A stretch of DNA of 64,000 nt from Kitasatospora cheerisanensis KCTC 2395 (GCF_000696185.1 NZ_KK853997.1:7715059-7779058); one strand, 5' to 3'; shown: positions 30,160 to 40,094, numbered from the stretch's first letter. Program-made: numbers and translations. The notes: generated by a model from the sequence alone, not told the origin.

Positions 30160-31044
30160 TCATGAGGTCGGCTCGGCCGGAACGCCCAGCAGTCCGAGGA
30201 ACGCGGCGGTGGCCGGCGTGTGCCCCGCGCGGCTCCACACCACCGTCTCGACCCGGGTCGGCGCGTCCGCGACCTCCACCGCGGCCACCCCCGTCAACTG
30301 CGGCACGTACGCGGCCGGGAGCATCGCCACCGCTAGGCCCGGGCCGACCAGGCGGGGGATGTAGGCGGCGTCGGTGACCTCGAACGCCACGTCGCGGACC
30401 AGACCGGCCGCGCTGAACGCCAGATCGGTCTGGGCCCGCCCGGCGGTGCCGGCCGGCAGGTCGACGAACTGCTCGGCGGCCAGCTCCCGCAGTCCCACCC
30501 GGGCCCGGGCGGCCAGCGGATGGTCCGGCGCGACCACCGCCACCAGCCGGCCGCGGGCCAGCTCACGGGCCGTCACCCCCGGCAGGCGCAGCGCCGGCGG
30601 CAGCCCGAGGAACGCCACGTCCAGAGCGCCCTGGCGGACCTGCTCGGCCAGGTCGTCGCTGGCGCCGACCCGCAGCGAGACCCGCACCTGCGGATGGCGC
30701 TCGCGGAAGGCGTGCAGGCCGGCCGGGATGTCCACGGCGGTGACGGTGGGGATCAGGCCGACCGCCAGCCGCCCGCGCACCTCGCCGACCGCCGCCGCGA
30801 CCTCGGCCGCCGCCCGCTCCGCCGCCTCCAGGCACTGCCGGGCGGCCGGCAGGAAGGCCTCGCCGGCGGCGGTCAGCCGCACCCGGCGGCTGGTCCGCTC
30901 GAACAGCCGGGCGCCCAACTCCTGCTCCAGCCGCGAGATCTGATGGCTCAGCGCGGACTGCACCACCAGGCAGCGCTCCGCGGCACGGGTGAAGTTGAGG
31001 GTCTCGGCGACCGCGAGGACGTACCGCACCTGCTGGAGCTCCAT
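30160..31044 (-). CDS. LysR-family transcriptional regulator
   Basis: Regulator of 294 residues. The N-terminal winged helix-turn-helix is clear (FTRAAERCLVVQSALSHQIS, then RLEQELGARLFERTSRRVRLT), followed by the periplasmic-binding-like effector domain from about residue 90. It faces the EamA transporter across 92 bp, the usual arrangement in which the LysR protein controls the divergent gene. The ATG at 31044 (MELQQVRY) matches the family N-terminus; an ATG three codons upstream is an alternative. Confidence 0.92.
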   Translation of the reverse strand: MELQQVRYVLAVAETLNFTRAAERCLVVQSALSHQISRLEQELGARLFERTSRRVRLTAAGEAFLPAARQCLEAAERAAAEVAAAVGEVRGRLAVGLIPTVTAVDIPAGLHAFRERHPQVRVSLRVGASDDLAEQVRQGALDVAFLGLPPALRLPGVTARELARGRLVAVVAPDHPLAARARVGLRELAAEQFVDLPAGTAGRAQTDLAFSAAGLVRDVAFEVTDAAYIPRLVGPGLAVAMLPAAYVPQLTGVAAVEVADAPTRVETVVWSRAGHTPATAAFLGLLGVPAEPTS

Positions 31045-31136
31045 GCGGGCCATCCTGCATCCATCGCGGAACGAGATCAATGCGCTGACAGACATGTGTT
31101 GGACTCATCGATCGGCGGACCGCCAGACTCGTCGGC

Positions 31137-32057
31137 ATGCCAGCCACCGACCGCACCACCCTTGCCGCGCCGGGCAGTTCGGGCCTCGGCACACTGCCGC
31201 GCACCGCGCTCACCGCGCTCGCCCCCGCCGTCTGGGGCACCACCTACGTGGTCACCACCGAACTGCTGCCGCCCGGCCACCCGATGTTCGCCGGCCTGCT
31301 GCGCGCGCTGCCCGCCGGCCTGATCGCGCTCGCCGCCACCCGGACGCTGCCGCGCGGCAGTTGGTGGGGGAAGGCGGCCGTCCTCGGCGTGCTGAACATC
31401 GGACTGTTCCTGCCGCTGCTGTTCACCGCCGCCGAACGCCTGCCCGGCGGGGTCGCCGGAACGCTCGCGGCCGCCCAGCCGATGGTCGTCGCCGTGCTGG
31501 CCGTCCTCGTGCTGCGCCAACGCCTGTCCGGGCGGCGGCTGCTGTGGGGCCTGGCCGGCGTGCTCGGCGTCGGACTGGTGGTGATCGGCCCGAGCGCGGC
31601 GCTGGACGCCGTCGGCGTCGCGGCCGGAATCGGCAGCGCGGCCACCATGGCGCTCGGCGTCACCCTCACCAAGCGCTGGGGCCGCCCCGAGGGCGCCTCG
31701 CCGCTCGCCCTCACCGGCTGGCAACTCACCGCCGGCGGCCTGTTCCTGCTCCCGCTCACCTTCCTGTTCGAGGGCGCCCCGCCGGCCGTCGACGGACGGG
31801 CCGCGCTCGGCTACCTCTGGCTCGGCCTGGTCGGCGGACTGCTCACCTACGCGCTGTGGTTCCAGGGCATAGCCACGCTCCCGGTCACCAACGTCGCGGT
31901 GCTCGCGCTGCTCTCCCCGCTGGTGGCCGCCGTGCTCGGCGCGGTGCTGCTCGACCAGACGCTCGGCCCGGTCCAGCTGGTGGGCTTCGCCCTCGCGCTC
32001 GCCTCGATCGTCGCCGGACAGCTCCCCGACCGCCGCCCCGCCCCCGCCCGGAGCTGA
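31137..32057 (+). CDS. EamA/DMT-family transporter (RhaT/YdcZ-type exporter)
   Basis: Polytopic protein of 306 residues with ten predicted helices in two EamA repeats (first from about residue 20, second from about 160). The first starts with LAPAVWGTTYVVTTELLPP. Such proteins export amino acids, metabolites or toxic compounds. No ribosome binding site is visible before the ATG, so the transcript could be leaderless. Probably controlled by the divergent LysR regulator. Confidence 0.88.
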   Translation: MPATDRTTLAAPGSSGLGTLPRTALTALAPAVWGTTYVVTTELLPPGHPMFAGLLRALPAGLIALAATRTLPRGSWWGKAAVLGVLNIGLFLPLLFTAAERLPGGVAGTLAAAQPMVVAVLAVLVLRQRLSGRRLLWGLAGVLGVGLVVIGPSAALDAVGVAAGIGSAATMALGVTLTKRWGRPEGASPLALTGWQLTAGGLFLLPLTFLFEGAPPAVDGRAALGYLWLGLVGGLLTYALWFQGIATLPVTNVAVLALLSPLVAAVLGAVLLDQTLGPVQLVGFALALASIVAGQLPDRRPAPARS

Positions 32058-32093
32058 TCGGCGATCAGATGCCGCGCCGCCCGTCCGGAACCG

Positions 32094-33131
32094 TCAGACC
32101 CGGCGGATGGTGTTGATCGAGATGGCGTCGACCTTCATGACCTTCACCACGTCGTTGGCCTTCGGGGCGTGCACCACCATGCCGTTGCCGATGTACATGG
32201 CGACGTGGCTCCGGTCGGACTTGTAGATCACCAGGTCGCCGGGCTGCGCGTTGTGCCAGTCCGTGCCGACGCTGGTGCCCACCGAGGCCTGCCCCTGCGA
32301 GGTGCGCGGCAGCGAGATGCCGGCCTTCGCGTACGCCCACACCATCAGGCCCGAGCAGTCGAAGGTGTTCGGACCGGTCGCGCCCCAGATGTAGTCCGCG
32401 CCCTGCTTGCTCATCGCGGCGTCCACCGCGACCTTGGCCGCGCCGCTGGCCTGCGGCAGGGTGGCCGGGTCGACCCGGGACGAGCTGCGCGAGGCGGACC
32501 CGTCGGTGCCGCGCAGGATCGCGGCCCGGTCGGCGGCGGACAGCGTGGAGAGCAGCTTCTGCGCCTCCTGCAGCTTGGACTGCACGGTCGCCTTGGCCTC
32601 GTTGAGGGCCTGGGTCTGGCCGTCCAGCTCGGCGAGGACGGCCGCCGCCTCCTGCTTCTGCTGGTTCAGCCGCCGCTGCTGGTCCTGCAACGCCTTCAGC
32701 GTGGCGGTCTGGGTGCTGGCGGCCTGGTCGAACGAGGACGCCTGGTCCAGGTACTTGTCCGGGTCGGAGGAGAGCATCAGCCGCACCGACGGGTCCATCC
32801 CGCCCTGCCGGTACTGGTCGCCGGCCACCGCCGCCAGACCGGAGGAGAGCTCGGTCAGCTGCTCCTGGCTGCGCGCCAACTGGTCCTGCAACTGGTCGGC
32901 CTGCTTGCGCAGCTGGTCCGCCCGCTCCTTGGCGCCGTTGTACTTCTCGGCCGCCTGCTCCTGCTCCTCGGCGAGCTTGTCGACCTGCGCCTTCACCTCG
33001 TTCTTGTTCGGCTGCGCGGGCGCGGCGTGCGCGGCGACCTGCGCGGAGAGCGCGAGCGTGGTGGCGGCGGCACCGGTCAGGACATAGGTCCGGGTGCGAC
33101 TCGGTTGTTTCGGACGGCGATGGGAAGCCAT
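32094..33131 (-). CDS. Secreted NlpC/P60 (C40) peptidoglycan hydrolase with coiled coil
   Basis: Exported cell-wall hydrolase of 345 residues. A signal peptide covers about residues 1-37 (basic start, hydrophobic core, AHA-A cleavage). A long Gln/Glu/Ala-rich coiled coil follows (about 45-200), with the catalytic domain at the C-terminus (about 230-345): catalytic Cys in FDCSGLMVWAY and His in SHVAMYIGNG. It cleaves within stem peptides, and the coiled coil resembles RipA-like proteins that need activation. AGAAGGAG precedes the ATG. No c-di-AMP riboswitch core was recognised in the leader. Confidence 0.92.
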   Translation of the reverse strand: MASHRRPKQPSRTRTYVLTGAAATTLALSAQVAAHAAPAQPNKNEVKAQVDKLAEEQEQAAEKYNGAKERADQLRKQADQLQDQLARSQEQLTELSSGLAAVAGDQYRQGGMDPSVRLMLSSDPDKYLDQASSFDQAASTQTATLKALQDQQRRLNQQKQEAAAVLAELDGQTQALNEAKATVQSKLQEAQKLLSTLSAADRAAILRGTDGSASRSSSRVDPATLPQASGAAKVAVDAAMSKQGADYIWGATGPNTFDCSGLMVWAYAKAGISLPRTSQGQASVGTSVGTDWHNAQPGDLVIYKSDRSHVAMYIGNGMVVHAPKANDVVKVMKVDAISINTIRRV

Positions 33132-33273
33132 GCGGGGCTCCTTCTTTCTGCTCCGGTCGGATCGTGGCTGTTCAGGTGATCATCCGACAATGAGTTCGAT
33201 GCCAGACCGTAATCAGCCACGGGCCTCCACGTCCACTTCCGCAGGTCCGCGAACCGGCCCGCCCGCCAACCCC

Positions 33274-33293
33274 ACTGACTACCAATCAGTAGT
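33274..33293. promoter_or_regulatory. Overlapping inverted repeats between NlpC/P60 and DUF4253 genes
   Basis: ACTAC/GTAGT arms (33278-33282 and 33289-33293) interleave with ACTGA/TCAGT arms (33274-33278 and 33286-33290). AT-rich for this window and placed in the divergent promoter region, so an operator is plausible. Confidence 0.4.
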
Positions 33294-33329
33294 GACGGGC
33301 CTGTCGGAGGACATCGCTAGCGTGTTCGC

Positions 33330-34190
33330 ATGAACGACGCCCACCACGATCTGCGCCGCCTGCGGCCCGACGCAGACCTGGCCGCGCTGGCAGCCCTGCT
33401 CCCCGCCGGACGGCTGGTCACCCCCGACGACAACGACCCCGATGCCCCGCCCGTGCTCTGGATGAGCGACGGACCCGCACCCCTCGGACTCTGGGAGAAA
33501 CTCCACCGCGAACACCCCGCCAGCGGCCTGTGGCCCCTGCTGCTCGCCCCGCTCTCCACCACCGACGCCGACTTCCGGCCCTGGGGCACCGGCGAACTCT
33601 CGCCCCGGGCCGGCTCCGCACCCGACCTGTACGACCCCGCCGCGCTGCTGCGCACCGGCTGGGAGTACTCCACCACGCTCGTCGACGCCGACGAGGACGG
33701 CGAACCCCTCGACCCCGAGGAGGCGGCGGAACTCGCCGGCAGCATCGCCCCGTTCACCGAGGGCTGGCCCGGCTCGGCACCCGCCGCCGTACAACTCGGC
33801 GACCCCGACGCGGCGGCCCGCTCGCTGGCCCGCAACCTGCTCGCCAACAACGCGCACCTGCGGATCGGCCTGGTCCCCGCCGCCACCGGCGCCGAAGCGC
33901 TCACCGCCTGCGGCTGGACCGGGCCGGTCAACCACGAGGACGACGTCGCCAAGGTCTCCGCCGTGCTGCTCGACTGGGAGCGCCGCTACGGCACCCGGCT
34001 GGTCCAGGTCGGCTTCGCCGACCTCGAGTTGAGCGTCTCCGCCCCGCCCGAGGACGAGGACACCGCCCTCCGGATCGCCGCCGAACACCTCGCCTTCTGC
34101 CCCGACAACATCTTCCAAGGCGCCGGCTCCCTCACCGAATACGCCCCCGGCCTGGTCGACGCCGACCAGTGGACCTTCTGGTGGGACTGA
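33330..34190 (+). CDS. DUF4253 domain-containing protein
   Basis: Acidic cytosolic protein of 286 residues. The C-terminal ~110 residues (from HEDDVAKVSAVLLDWERRYGTRLV to the end) match the DUF4253 pattern common in Streptomyces. No catalytic residues can be assigned. The ATG has no upstream Shine-Dalgarno sequence, and a TAGCGT element ends about 10 bp before it, so a leaderless transcript is likely. Its function is unknown. Confidence 0.8.
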   Translation: MNDAHHDLRRLRPDADLAALAALLPAGRLVTPDDNDPDAPPVLWMSDGPAPLGLWEKLHREHPASGLWPLLLAPLSTTDADFRPWGTGELSPRAGSAPDLYDPAALLRTGWEYSTTLVDADEDGEPLDPEEAAELAGSIAPFTEGWPGSAPAAVQLGDPDAAARSLARNLLANNAHLRIGLVPAATGAEALTACGWTGPVNHEDDVAKVSAVLLDWERRYGTRLVQVGFADLELSVSAPPEDEDTALRIAAEHLAFCPDNIFQGAGSLTEYAPGLVDADQWTFWWD

Positions 34191-34424
34191 CCGGGCCGCC
34201 CAACGACCGGCTGCTCCGGAACGTGATCTGACGGAGCGTCGGTTCCGACCGGCCCCGAATCACCCGTGCGGGCGGAGAGTTGCCCGGGAACTCACCCCGC
34301 CGGGTGGTTTGGGCACCGGACCAGCAGGTTCACCCGCGAACCGCCCCTAGGCTTCGGACCATCCGGAACCGGCCGAAGCCGGACGGCCCGGCGGACGGGC
34401 CGCCGGGGCGGAAGGGGGGACCAC
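34191..34424. other. Intergenic region, no gene recognised
   Basis: About 230 bp upstream of the MpaB/EF-hand gene. It is GC-rich with scattered short inverted repeats, and I could not identify a convincing promoter pair or open frame. Confidence 0.3.
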
Positions 34425-35825
34425 ATGACCGACACCGCACGCAGCGAAGCGGATTCGATGCTGCGCCGCACCCTCGGCGAACGCCGCATCGCCCTGGTCG
34501 CCTGGCGGCTGCTCGTCCTGCAGAACGCCCACCCCGCCGTCGGTGCCGGAGTCGGCCAACTGTCCACCTACCGCAGCCACCCCTGGCGGCGGGTCGAACA
34601 CACCATGGACAGCGGCCGCCGCCTGTTCTTCTCCGACCAGGAGGCCCTGCACCGGGAGATCGAGCGCCTCGAACGGAGCCACCGCCGGATCGCCGGGGTC
34701 GACGACCGGGGCCGCCCCTACACCGCCCTCGACCCGGCGGTCCGGGTGTGGGTGCTGGTCACCCTCTACGAGGCCATGACGGCCCTCCGGGCGCTCTCCG
34801 GCCGCCCGCTGAGACCCGCCGAACTCGACCGGCTCTACCGGGAGTTCCGGGAGGTCTGCGCGGCCTTCCGGCTCCCCGACGAGCTGTACCCGCCCACCGC
34901 CGCCGACGTCCCCGGCTACCTCCGCGCCACCATCCGCGACACCCTCGAACTCACCGACGCCGCACGGGACATGCTGTACACGGTGCTCACCCGCGCCCCC
35001 GCCCCGCGCCGCCTCGGCCGGCTCAGCCCCGGCTGGCCGCTGCTGCGCCGACTCGTCGCCCGCTTCCTCACCGCGCTCACCCTGGCCGACCTGCCGGCCG
35101 AGTTCCGCGCCAAGTGCGGCCTGCCACGCAGCCGCAGCGCCGCCGTGCTGTCCTGGACGGTCCACCGGGCCGCCCGGCTGACCGCCGAGCGGCTGCCCGA
35201 CCGGCTCCGCTACCGCACGCTGCCCACCGGGGAACGGGCCCGGCCCGCCACCGCCCGGCCACCCAGGCCGCCGCGCGCGCCACGCCGGGACGACCGGCCG
35301 GCCAGGCTCACCGCCTTCTACCACCAGGTACTCGACCAGACCGGTGACGGGCGCCTCACCGCCGCCGACTTCCAGGCCATGGCGCACAACGTCTGCTGGC
35401 CCCTGGAGCTCGGCCAGGACGCCGAGACCGCCGTCTACGCGGCCTTCGACACCTGGTGGCGGCAACTGCTCGCAGGCACGGACGCCAACGGCGACGGCGA
35501 GGTCTCCGCCGAGGAGTTCGTCTCCGCGACGCTGGCCGGCCTCGACCACGACCCCGACTACCTGAGCCGCGGCCTGCACGTCGCCGTCCGCGCCATGTTC
35601 CGCGCCGCCGACCTCGACCACAGCGGCCTGCTGTGCGCCGACGAGTACCGCACCCTGTTCGGCGGCTCCCGCGTCCACCCCGCCGAACTCACGCACGGCT
35701 TCCAGCAACTGGACACCGACGGGGACGGCCGGATCACCGAGGAGGAATTCGTCCGCGGCTTCACCGAGTTCTTCACCGCCCGCACCAACAGCACGGCCGG
35801 CACCCAACTCCTCGGCCGACCATGA
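34425..35825 (+). CDS. Oxygenase MpaB/DUF2236 domain fused to four EF-hands
   Basis: Chain of 466 residues. Residues ~10-265 match the DUF2236/MpaB family (heme-type oxygenases related to latex-clearing protein), including NAHPAVGAGVGQLSTYRSHPW and YTALDPAVRVWVLVTL. A Pro/Arg-rich linker (~270-290) leads to a calerythrin-like C-terminus with four 12-residue Ca-binding loops at about 303 (DQTGDGRLTAAD), 352 (DANGDGEVSAEE), 395 (DLDHSGLLCADE) and 429 (DTDGDGRITEEE). All four keep the acidic residues at positions 1, 3 or 5, and 12, and Gly at 6, so they should bind calcium. This suggests a calcium-gated oxidative enzyme. GAAGGGGGGA precedes the ATG. Substrate is unknown. Confidence 0.82.
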   Translation: MTDTARSEADSMLRRTLGERRIALVAWRLLVLQNAHPAVGAGVGQLSTYRSHPWRRVEHTMDSGRRLFFSDQEALHREIERLERSHRRIAGVDDRGRPYTALDPAVRVWVLVTLYEAMTALRALSGRPLRPAELDRLYREFREVCAAFRLPDELYPPTAADVPGYLRATIRDTLELTDAARDMLYTVLTRAPAPRRLGRLSPGWPLLRRLVARFLTALTLADLPAEFRAKCGLPRSRSAAVLSWTVHRAARLTAERLPDRLRYRTLPTGERARPATARPPRPPRAPRRDDRPARLTAFYHQVLDQTGDGRLTAADFQAMAHNVCWPLELGQDAETAVYAAFDTWWRQLLAGTDANGDGEVSAEEFVSATLAGLDHDPDYLSRGLHVAVRAMFRAADLDHSGLLCADEYRTLFGGSRVHPAELTHGFQQLDTDGDGRITEEEFVRGFTEFFTARTNSTAGTQLLGRP

Positions 35826-35858
35826 CGCCGCCCGGGCAGCAGCGGCCCCGGGCGGCGT
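35825..35858 (+). terminator. Terminator after the MpaB/EF-hand gene
   Basis: 12-bp perfect stem (35825-35836 with 35847-35858), starting at the last base of the stop codon, with a 10-base loop. Confidence 0.7.
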
Positions 35859-35901
35859 GACAGGCTGGCGGCGAGAGGCCGACGGTGCGGAAGGAGCGAC
35901 G

Positions 35902-36347
35902 GTGGAACTGCGCGCGGAGTTGCGGCCGCCCGTGGTGACGGCGGATCAGCGGGCGGAGATCGAGCGGGAGATCGAGCGGATCGCCGGGCTGCTGACGGCC
36001 GGGGACCCGGGGCCGAGGAGGCCGTGCGGGCCTTCAACCGGGCGACGGGGCACGACTACGGGCCGCTGGCCTTCACCGCGTACGAGGGCAGCCGGAGCCT
36101 GGCCGAGTTCGCGGTCGAAGCCGCCCGCCCGGCCCGGCCGCGGGTCGGCGAGGTGGGCCGGGACGAACTGGTGGAGCTGATCCGCCGGGTGCTGGCGGCC
36201 GGGCCGGACGCGGACTGGTACCTGGAGGCGGTGCAGGCCGCCGTGACCCACCCCGCCGCGGCCGATGTGCTGTTCTGGGGCCCGGACGGGGCGACGCCCG
36301 AGGAGATGGCGGCGGAACTGACGGCCTATCGGCCGATCGCGCTCTGA
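35902..36347 (+). CDS. Small hypothetical actinobacterial protein
   Basis: About 148 residues, acidic, no signal peptide or membrane segment. GTG at 35902 follows AAGGAG. The frame shifts at a G run (36009-36012); adding one base joins the N-terminal part to the C-terminal part (EEAVRAFNRATGHDYGPLAF onward). The C-terminal half has a regular helical pattern (ELVELIRRVLAAGPDADWYLE). I do not recognise a family and no neighbour hints at its role. It has its own hairpin terminator. Confidence 0.65.
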
Positions 36348-36350
36348 ACG

Positions 36351-36385
36351 CCGCAGGGCCGCCCCGGGAAGGGACGGCCCTGCGG
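36351..36385. terminator. Hairpin between convergent genes
   Basis: 11-bp perfect stem CCGCAGGGCCG (36351-36361) with its complement at 36375-36385. It sits directly after a stop codon and before a convergent gene and may serve both strands. Confidence 0.7.
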
Positions 36386-36501
36386 GGCTCCGGTCGTACC
36401 GCGCCGCTTCGGACGCGCCGTCCGGACTGCGCCGGTCGGATCGCGGCGTTCAGCGCTCGGCCGTACAGCACTCGGCCGTGCGGCACTCGGCGTGCGGGGC
36501 G

Positions 36502-39026
36502 TCAGATCGCGGTGGTGGGCCTGGCGCGGAGCAGGGCGCGGCCCGGGACGGCGGTGGCGGCCAGGCAGAGCAGCGCGGCCGCCGCACCGAGCGAGAGGGC
36601 GATGCCGAGCGGGACGTGCGGGGCGGCCGAGGTGAGCGCCCGGGTGAGCGGACTGAGCGTGGCCCAGGCGATCGCACCGCCGGCCGTCAGGCCGATCGCC
36701 GCGATCAGCAGCGCCTCCCAGCGCAGCATCGAGCGGACCTGACGGCGGGTACCGCCCGCCAGCCGCAGCAGGGCGATCTCGCGGCGGCGGTCCAGCACCG
36801 TCATCACCAGCGTGTTGGCGGCCGTCAGCGCCGCGAACCCGGCCAGCACGGCCGCCATCACGTTGTTCGCCCAGCCGTTCAGCTCGCGCTCGCGGTCGGC
36901 CTGCGCCGCGAAGCCCTGACGGTCCGTCACCGGCAGCCCGGACGGGGAGAGCGCGGACAGCGCCCTGGCGGTGGCCGCGCCGTCCGCCCCCGGGGCCTCG
37001 GCGACCAGCAGCCGCGCCGGGTACGGCGCATCGGTGTGCGCGGCGACCGCGGCCTTCGGCAGCAGGGCCTCCCCGAGACCCAGCCCCCGGCTGTAGACCG
37101 CCACCACCGTCGGCTCCACCCGGGTGCCGTCACCGAGCCAGAACGCCGCCCGCTGACCGACCTTCGCGTGCAGGCTCTCGGCCAGGAAGGAGTCCAGCGC
37201 CACCGTGTCGGCGGAGCGGCCGAGCTCGGCCAGCGAACCGGACGTCACCCCCGGATCCAGCACCTTCGCCAGCGCGGCCGGATCGCCGTCCACCGCCTGG
37301 GCGGTGGCCGAGCTGAGCGCGCCGGACGACTGGACCACCAGGCCGGTGGGCAGCAGCCCCACCGCCGCGTCCACGCCCGGCAGTTGCGCCGCCCGCCGCA
37401 CGGCGTCCGAGGGCAGCCCGGGCGCGCCGGGGGCCGCGGCCACCACCCGGTCCGCCGTCAGACCCGCACGGACCTGCTCGGCGGCGGAGTGCTGGAGGCT
37501 GGACTGGAGGAACACCAGCGTCCCGCAGAAGGCGGTGACCATCACGATCGGGACGGTCGCCGAAGCCAGCCGCCGCGAGCCGGCCCGGGCGTTGTCGGCC
37601 GCCAGCGAGGCCGAGGCCCCGGCGGCGCGCAGCAGCACGCCCAGCAGGCCGACCGCGCCGCGCACCAGCCACGGGCCGAGCAGCCCCACCGCGACCAGGA
37701 AGCACATCACCACGCCCAGCGCGGTGTTCGCCGCCGCCGCACCGGGCAGTTGGGCGGCGACCACCGCCAGCGCGACCGCGCCCGCGGTGAACAGCGCGCC
37801 GAACACCGTCCGGACCGCGCCCGGCGCGCCCGGACCGGCAGCGGCCTCGCCGAGCGCCTGGGTGGGCCGCAGCCGGGCACAGCGCCGGGCCGCGAACCAG
37901 CCGGCCCCAGCGCCGTCACCGTGCACAGGGCGACCGACACCAGCAGCGGCAGCGGGCCCGCATCGAGCGACACCCCGGCGGGCACCGCACCGCGCGCGAC
38001 CAGCTCGCCGAACCACCAGCGGGCCAGCGCCAGCCCGGGCAGCACCCCGATCGCCGACGCGACCGGCGCGACCAGCACCGCCTCGGTGGCGATCGCCCGG
38101 CGGACCTGACGGGGCGTCGCCCCGATCGTCCGCAGCAGCGCGAACTCGCGGGCCCGCTGACCGGTGGCCAGCGCGATGGTGCCGGCCAGCACGAACACGG
38201 CGGTCATGGTGGCCGTCCCGCCGAAGGAGCCGCCGAACCCGGCCAGCACCTCCTTGCCCCGGAGCAGCGCCGGCTGCTCCACGGCGCCGCGCTGCTGACC
38301 CGTCGTCACCTGCGCCTTGCCGTCCAGGGCGTGGCGCAGCGAGCGGGCCAGCGCGGACGGGTCGGTGCCGGGCGCCGGCCGCACCGCGAGGGCGTCGACC
38401 CGGCCGGGGTGGCCGGATATCCGGTCGGCGGCGCCGTCGGCGAACCAGGCCGTGGCGCGGCCGGGCTGGGCGTCGGCGAGACCGGAGACGCGGTAGGAGG
38501 CGGGGCCGGTGGGCGTGTCGACGGCGAGCACGGCGCCGGGGGCGAGGTGGGCGGCGCGGGCGCTCGCCGCGTCCAGCACCAGTTCGCCGTCGGCCGGGGC
38601 GCGGCCCTCGACGAGGCGCTCGCCCGGGGCGATGCCGAGCGCGGCCCAGCCGCGGCCGGTGAGCCCGGGCAGGCCGGAGGCTGCGGCCGACACCGGGAAC
38701 GTGGAGTCGGGCCGGACCTGCCCGACACCAGGGACGGCGGCCACTGCGGCCGTCAACGAGGCGTCCAGCCGGGCCCGTTCGGGGAGGGCCTGGGCGATGG
38801 TGTCGGGATCCTCGCCGTGCACGACCGTCACCTCGACCTGCTGCTCGGCGGAGACCAGGATCGGCGCGTCCGCGTACCGGGCGGGCGCGAGGCTCGCGGT
38901 CAGGCCGGTCTGCAGCAGCACGCCGCAGGCCGTCACGATCGCCGAGGCGAACAGCAGGGCCAGGAAGGTGCCCGCGAACGACGCGGGCCGGAAGCGCACG
39001 GCGGCGCGGGCCAGTCCGGTGGTCAT
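36502..39026 (-). CDS. ABC transporter permease, FtsX/MacB type
   Basis: Membrane permease of about 841 residues with the FtsX layout: one N-terminal helix (about residues 15-40), a large extracytoplasmic domain, three helices around 260-400, then a second extracytoplasmic domain and final helices, i.e. two FtsX domains in one chain. Segments ALLRTIGATPRQVRRAI and IALLRLAGGTRRQVRSML are the paired coupling loops that contact the ATPase. The frame shifts at a C run (37905-37908 on the plus strand); one extra base restores it. It is the last gene of a cluster of ATPase, tiny linker ORF and permease, with overlapping start/stop codons. Likely substrates are lipids, lipoproteins or antimicrobials. 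Confidence 0.85.
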
Positions 39027-39214
39027 GCGGTCGGCTCCGAGGGGTGGAAGGGGAAGGGGCGGAAGCAGCAGGTGCTCGTGCGGCGGGCGTTTGTGGGGTC
39101 GGCGTTCGTGCGGTGCGGGCTCGTGCGCCGGGTGTTCGTGCGGTGCGGGCTCGTGCGATGGGTGCTTGTGCGGTGCGGGCTTGTGCGGTGCGGACGCAGG
39201 TGACGGGTGTTCAT
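39023..39214 (-). CDS. Tiny repeat-encoded ORF joining ATPase and permease genes
   Basis: 63 codons. The ATG (39212-39214) overlaps the ATPase stop as ATGA and its own stop overlaps the permease start as ATGA, so it fills the gap exactly. The product is basic, built mostly from degenerate HRTSP/HRTNT repeats reflecting a 15-bp DNA repeat, and ends in a different tail (CCFRPFPFHPSEPTA). No known family. It may be a real peptide, or a translated spacer that keeps ribosomes moving between the two genes. Codon position statistics are uninformative in a repeat. Confidence 0.45.
   Translation of the reverse strand: MNTRHLRPHRTSPHRTSTHRTSPHRTNTRRTSPHRTNADPTNARRTSTCCFRPFPFHPSEPTA
39080..39200. repeat. 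15-bp tandem repeat array, degenerate
   Basis: Eight adjacent 15-bp units related to CGGTGCGGGCTCGTG, three nearly identical and the others drifted. It lies inside the gap between the ABC ATPase and permease genes. Confidence 0.75.
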
Positions 39215-40094
39215 GCGGCGGCGCCGGCCGGGCGGGTGGAGAGGGCGAGCATGCGCTCGGAGACGGTGTGCGCGTCCGGGTGGTGGAGCTCGCCCGCGAG
39301 GACGCCGCCGGCCAGGAACACCGCGCGGTCGGCGAAGGAGGCGGCGACCGGGTCGTGCGTGACCATCACCACCGTCGCCCCCAGGCCGTCCACCGCGCTG
39401 CGCAGCAGGGCGAGGACCTCGTGCGCGCTGCGGGTGTCGAGCGCGCCGGTGGGCTCGTCGGCGAAGATCACGTCCGGTCGGGTGATCAGGGCCCGGGCCA
39501 GCGCGACGCGCTGCTGCTGGCCGCCGGAGAGCTGGCCGGGCCGGCGGTTCGCGTGCTCGCCCAGGCCGACCGTGGCGAGCAGCTCGCGGGCGCGCGCCCG
39601 GTCCTGCCGCTCGCCGGCCAGGCGCTGGGGGAGCAGCACGTTCTGAAGGACCGTCAGCGAGGGCAGCAGGTTGAACGCCTGGAAGACGAAGCCGATCCGG
39701 CTGCGGCGGAGCTTGGTCAGCGCCTCCTCGCCGAGCGAGCCGATCTCGCGGCCGGCCAGCAGCACCTGCCCCGCGTCCGGCCGGTCGAGGCCGGCGGCGC
39801 ACTGCAGGAAGGTGCTCTTGCCGGAGCCGGAGGGCCCCATCACGGCCGTGAAGCTGCCCGCCGCGAGCGCCAGGTCGATCCCGCCGAGGGCGTGCACCAC
39901 GCCCGCGCCCCGCCCGTAGCTGCGGCGCACCCCGCGCAGTTCGATCGCGGGCAGCCCGGCCCCGGGCAGCCCGGCCCCTGTAGTCCGGCCGGGGGCGCGA
40001 CCGGGCCGGCCCAGGGCGACCGGGGCGCGGCGGCGTCGGCGGCGGCGGGCGGGGTGGGCCGGCCGGGCTGGGAACGGCGCAGGCGGGGCGACAT
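39211..40094 (-). CDS. ABC transporter ATPase, MacB/LolD type
   Basis: ATP-binding subunit of about 294 residues. Walker A is GPSGSGKST, the Q-loop FVFQAFNLLPS, the signature LSGGQQQRVALARAL, Walker B VIFADEPT and the H-loop VMVTHDP. The start chosen is ATG 40094, preceded by GAGGAAGG. It gives a Pro/Ala-rich ~45-residue extension before the ATPase fold. That frame must shift at the C run 39975-39978 to reach the conserved frame. It partners the FtsX-type permease downstream. Confidence 0.88.

Noticed and set aside
33132..33329. c-di-AMP riboswitch before the NlpC/P60 hydrolase
   Set aside because: Streptomyces cell-wall hydrolases often carry one, but the conserved sequence blocks are not visible here.
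39083..39195. CRISPR-like array
   Set aside because: The units are 15 bp, adjacent, without spacers and inside an open frame, so this is a tandem repeat.
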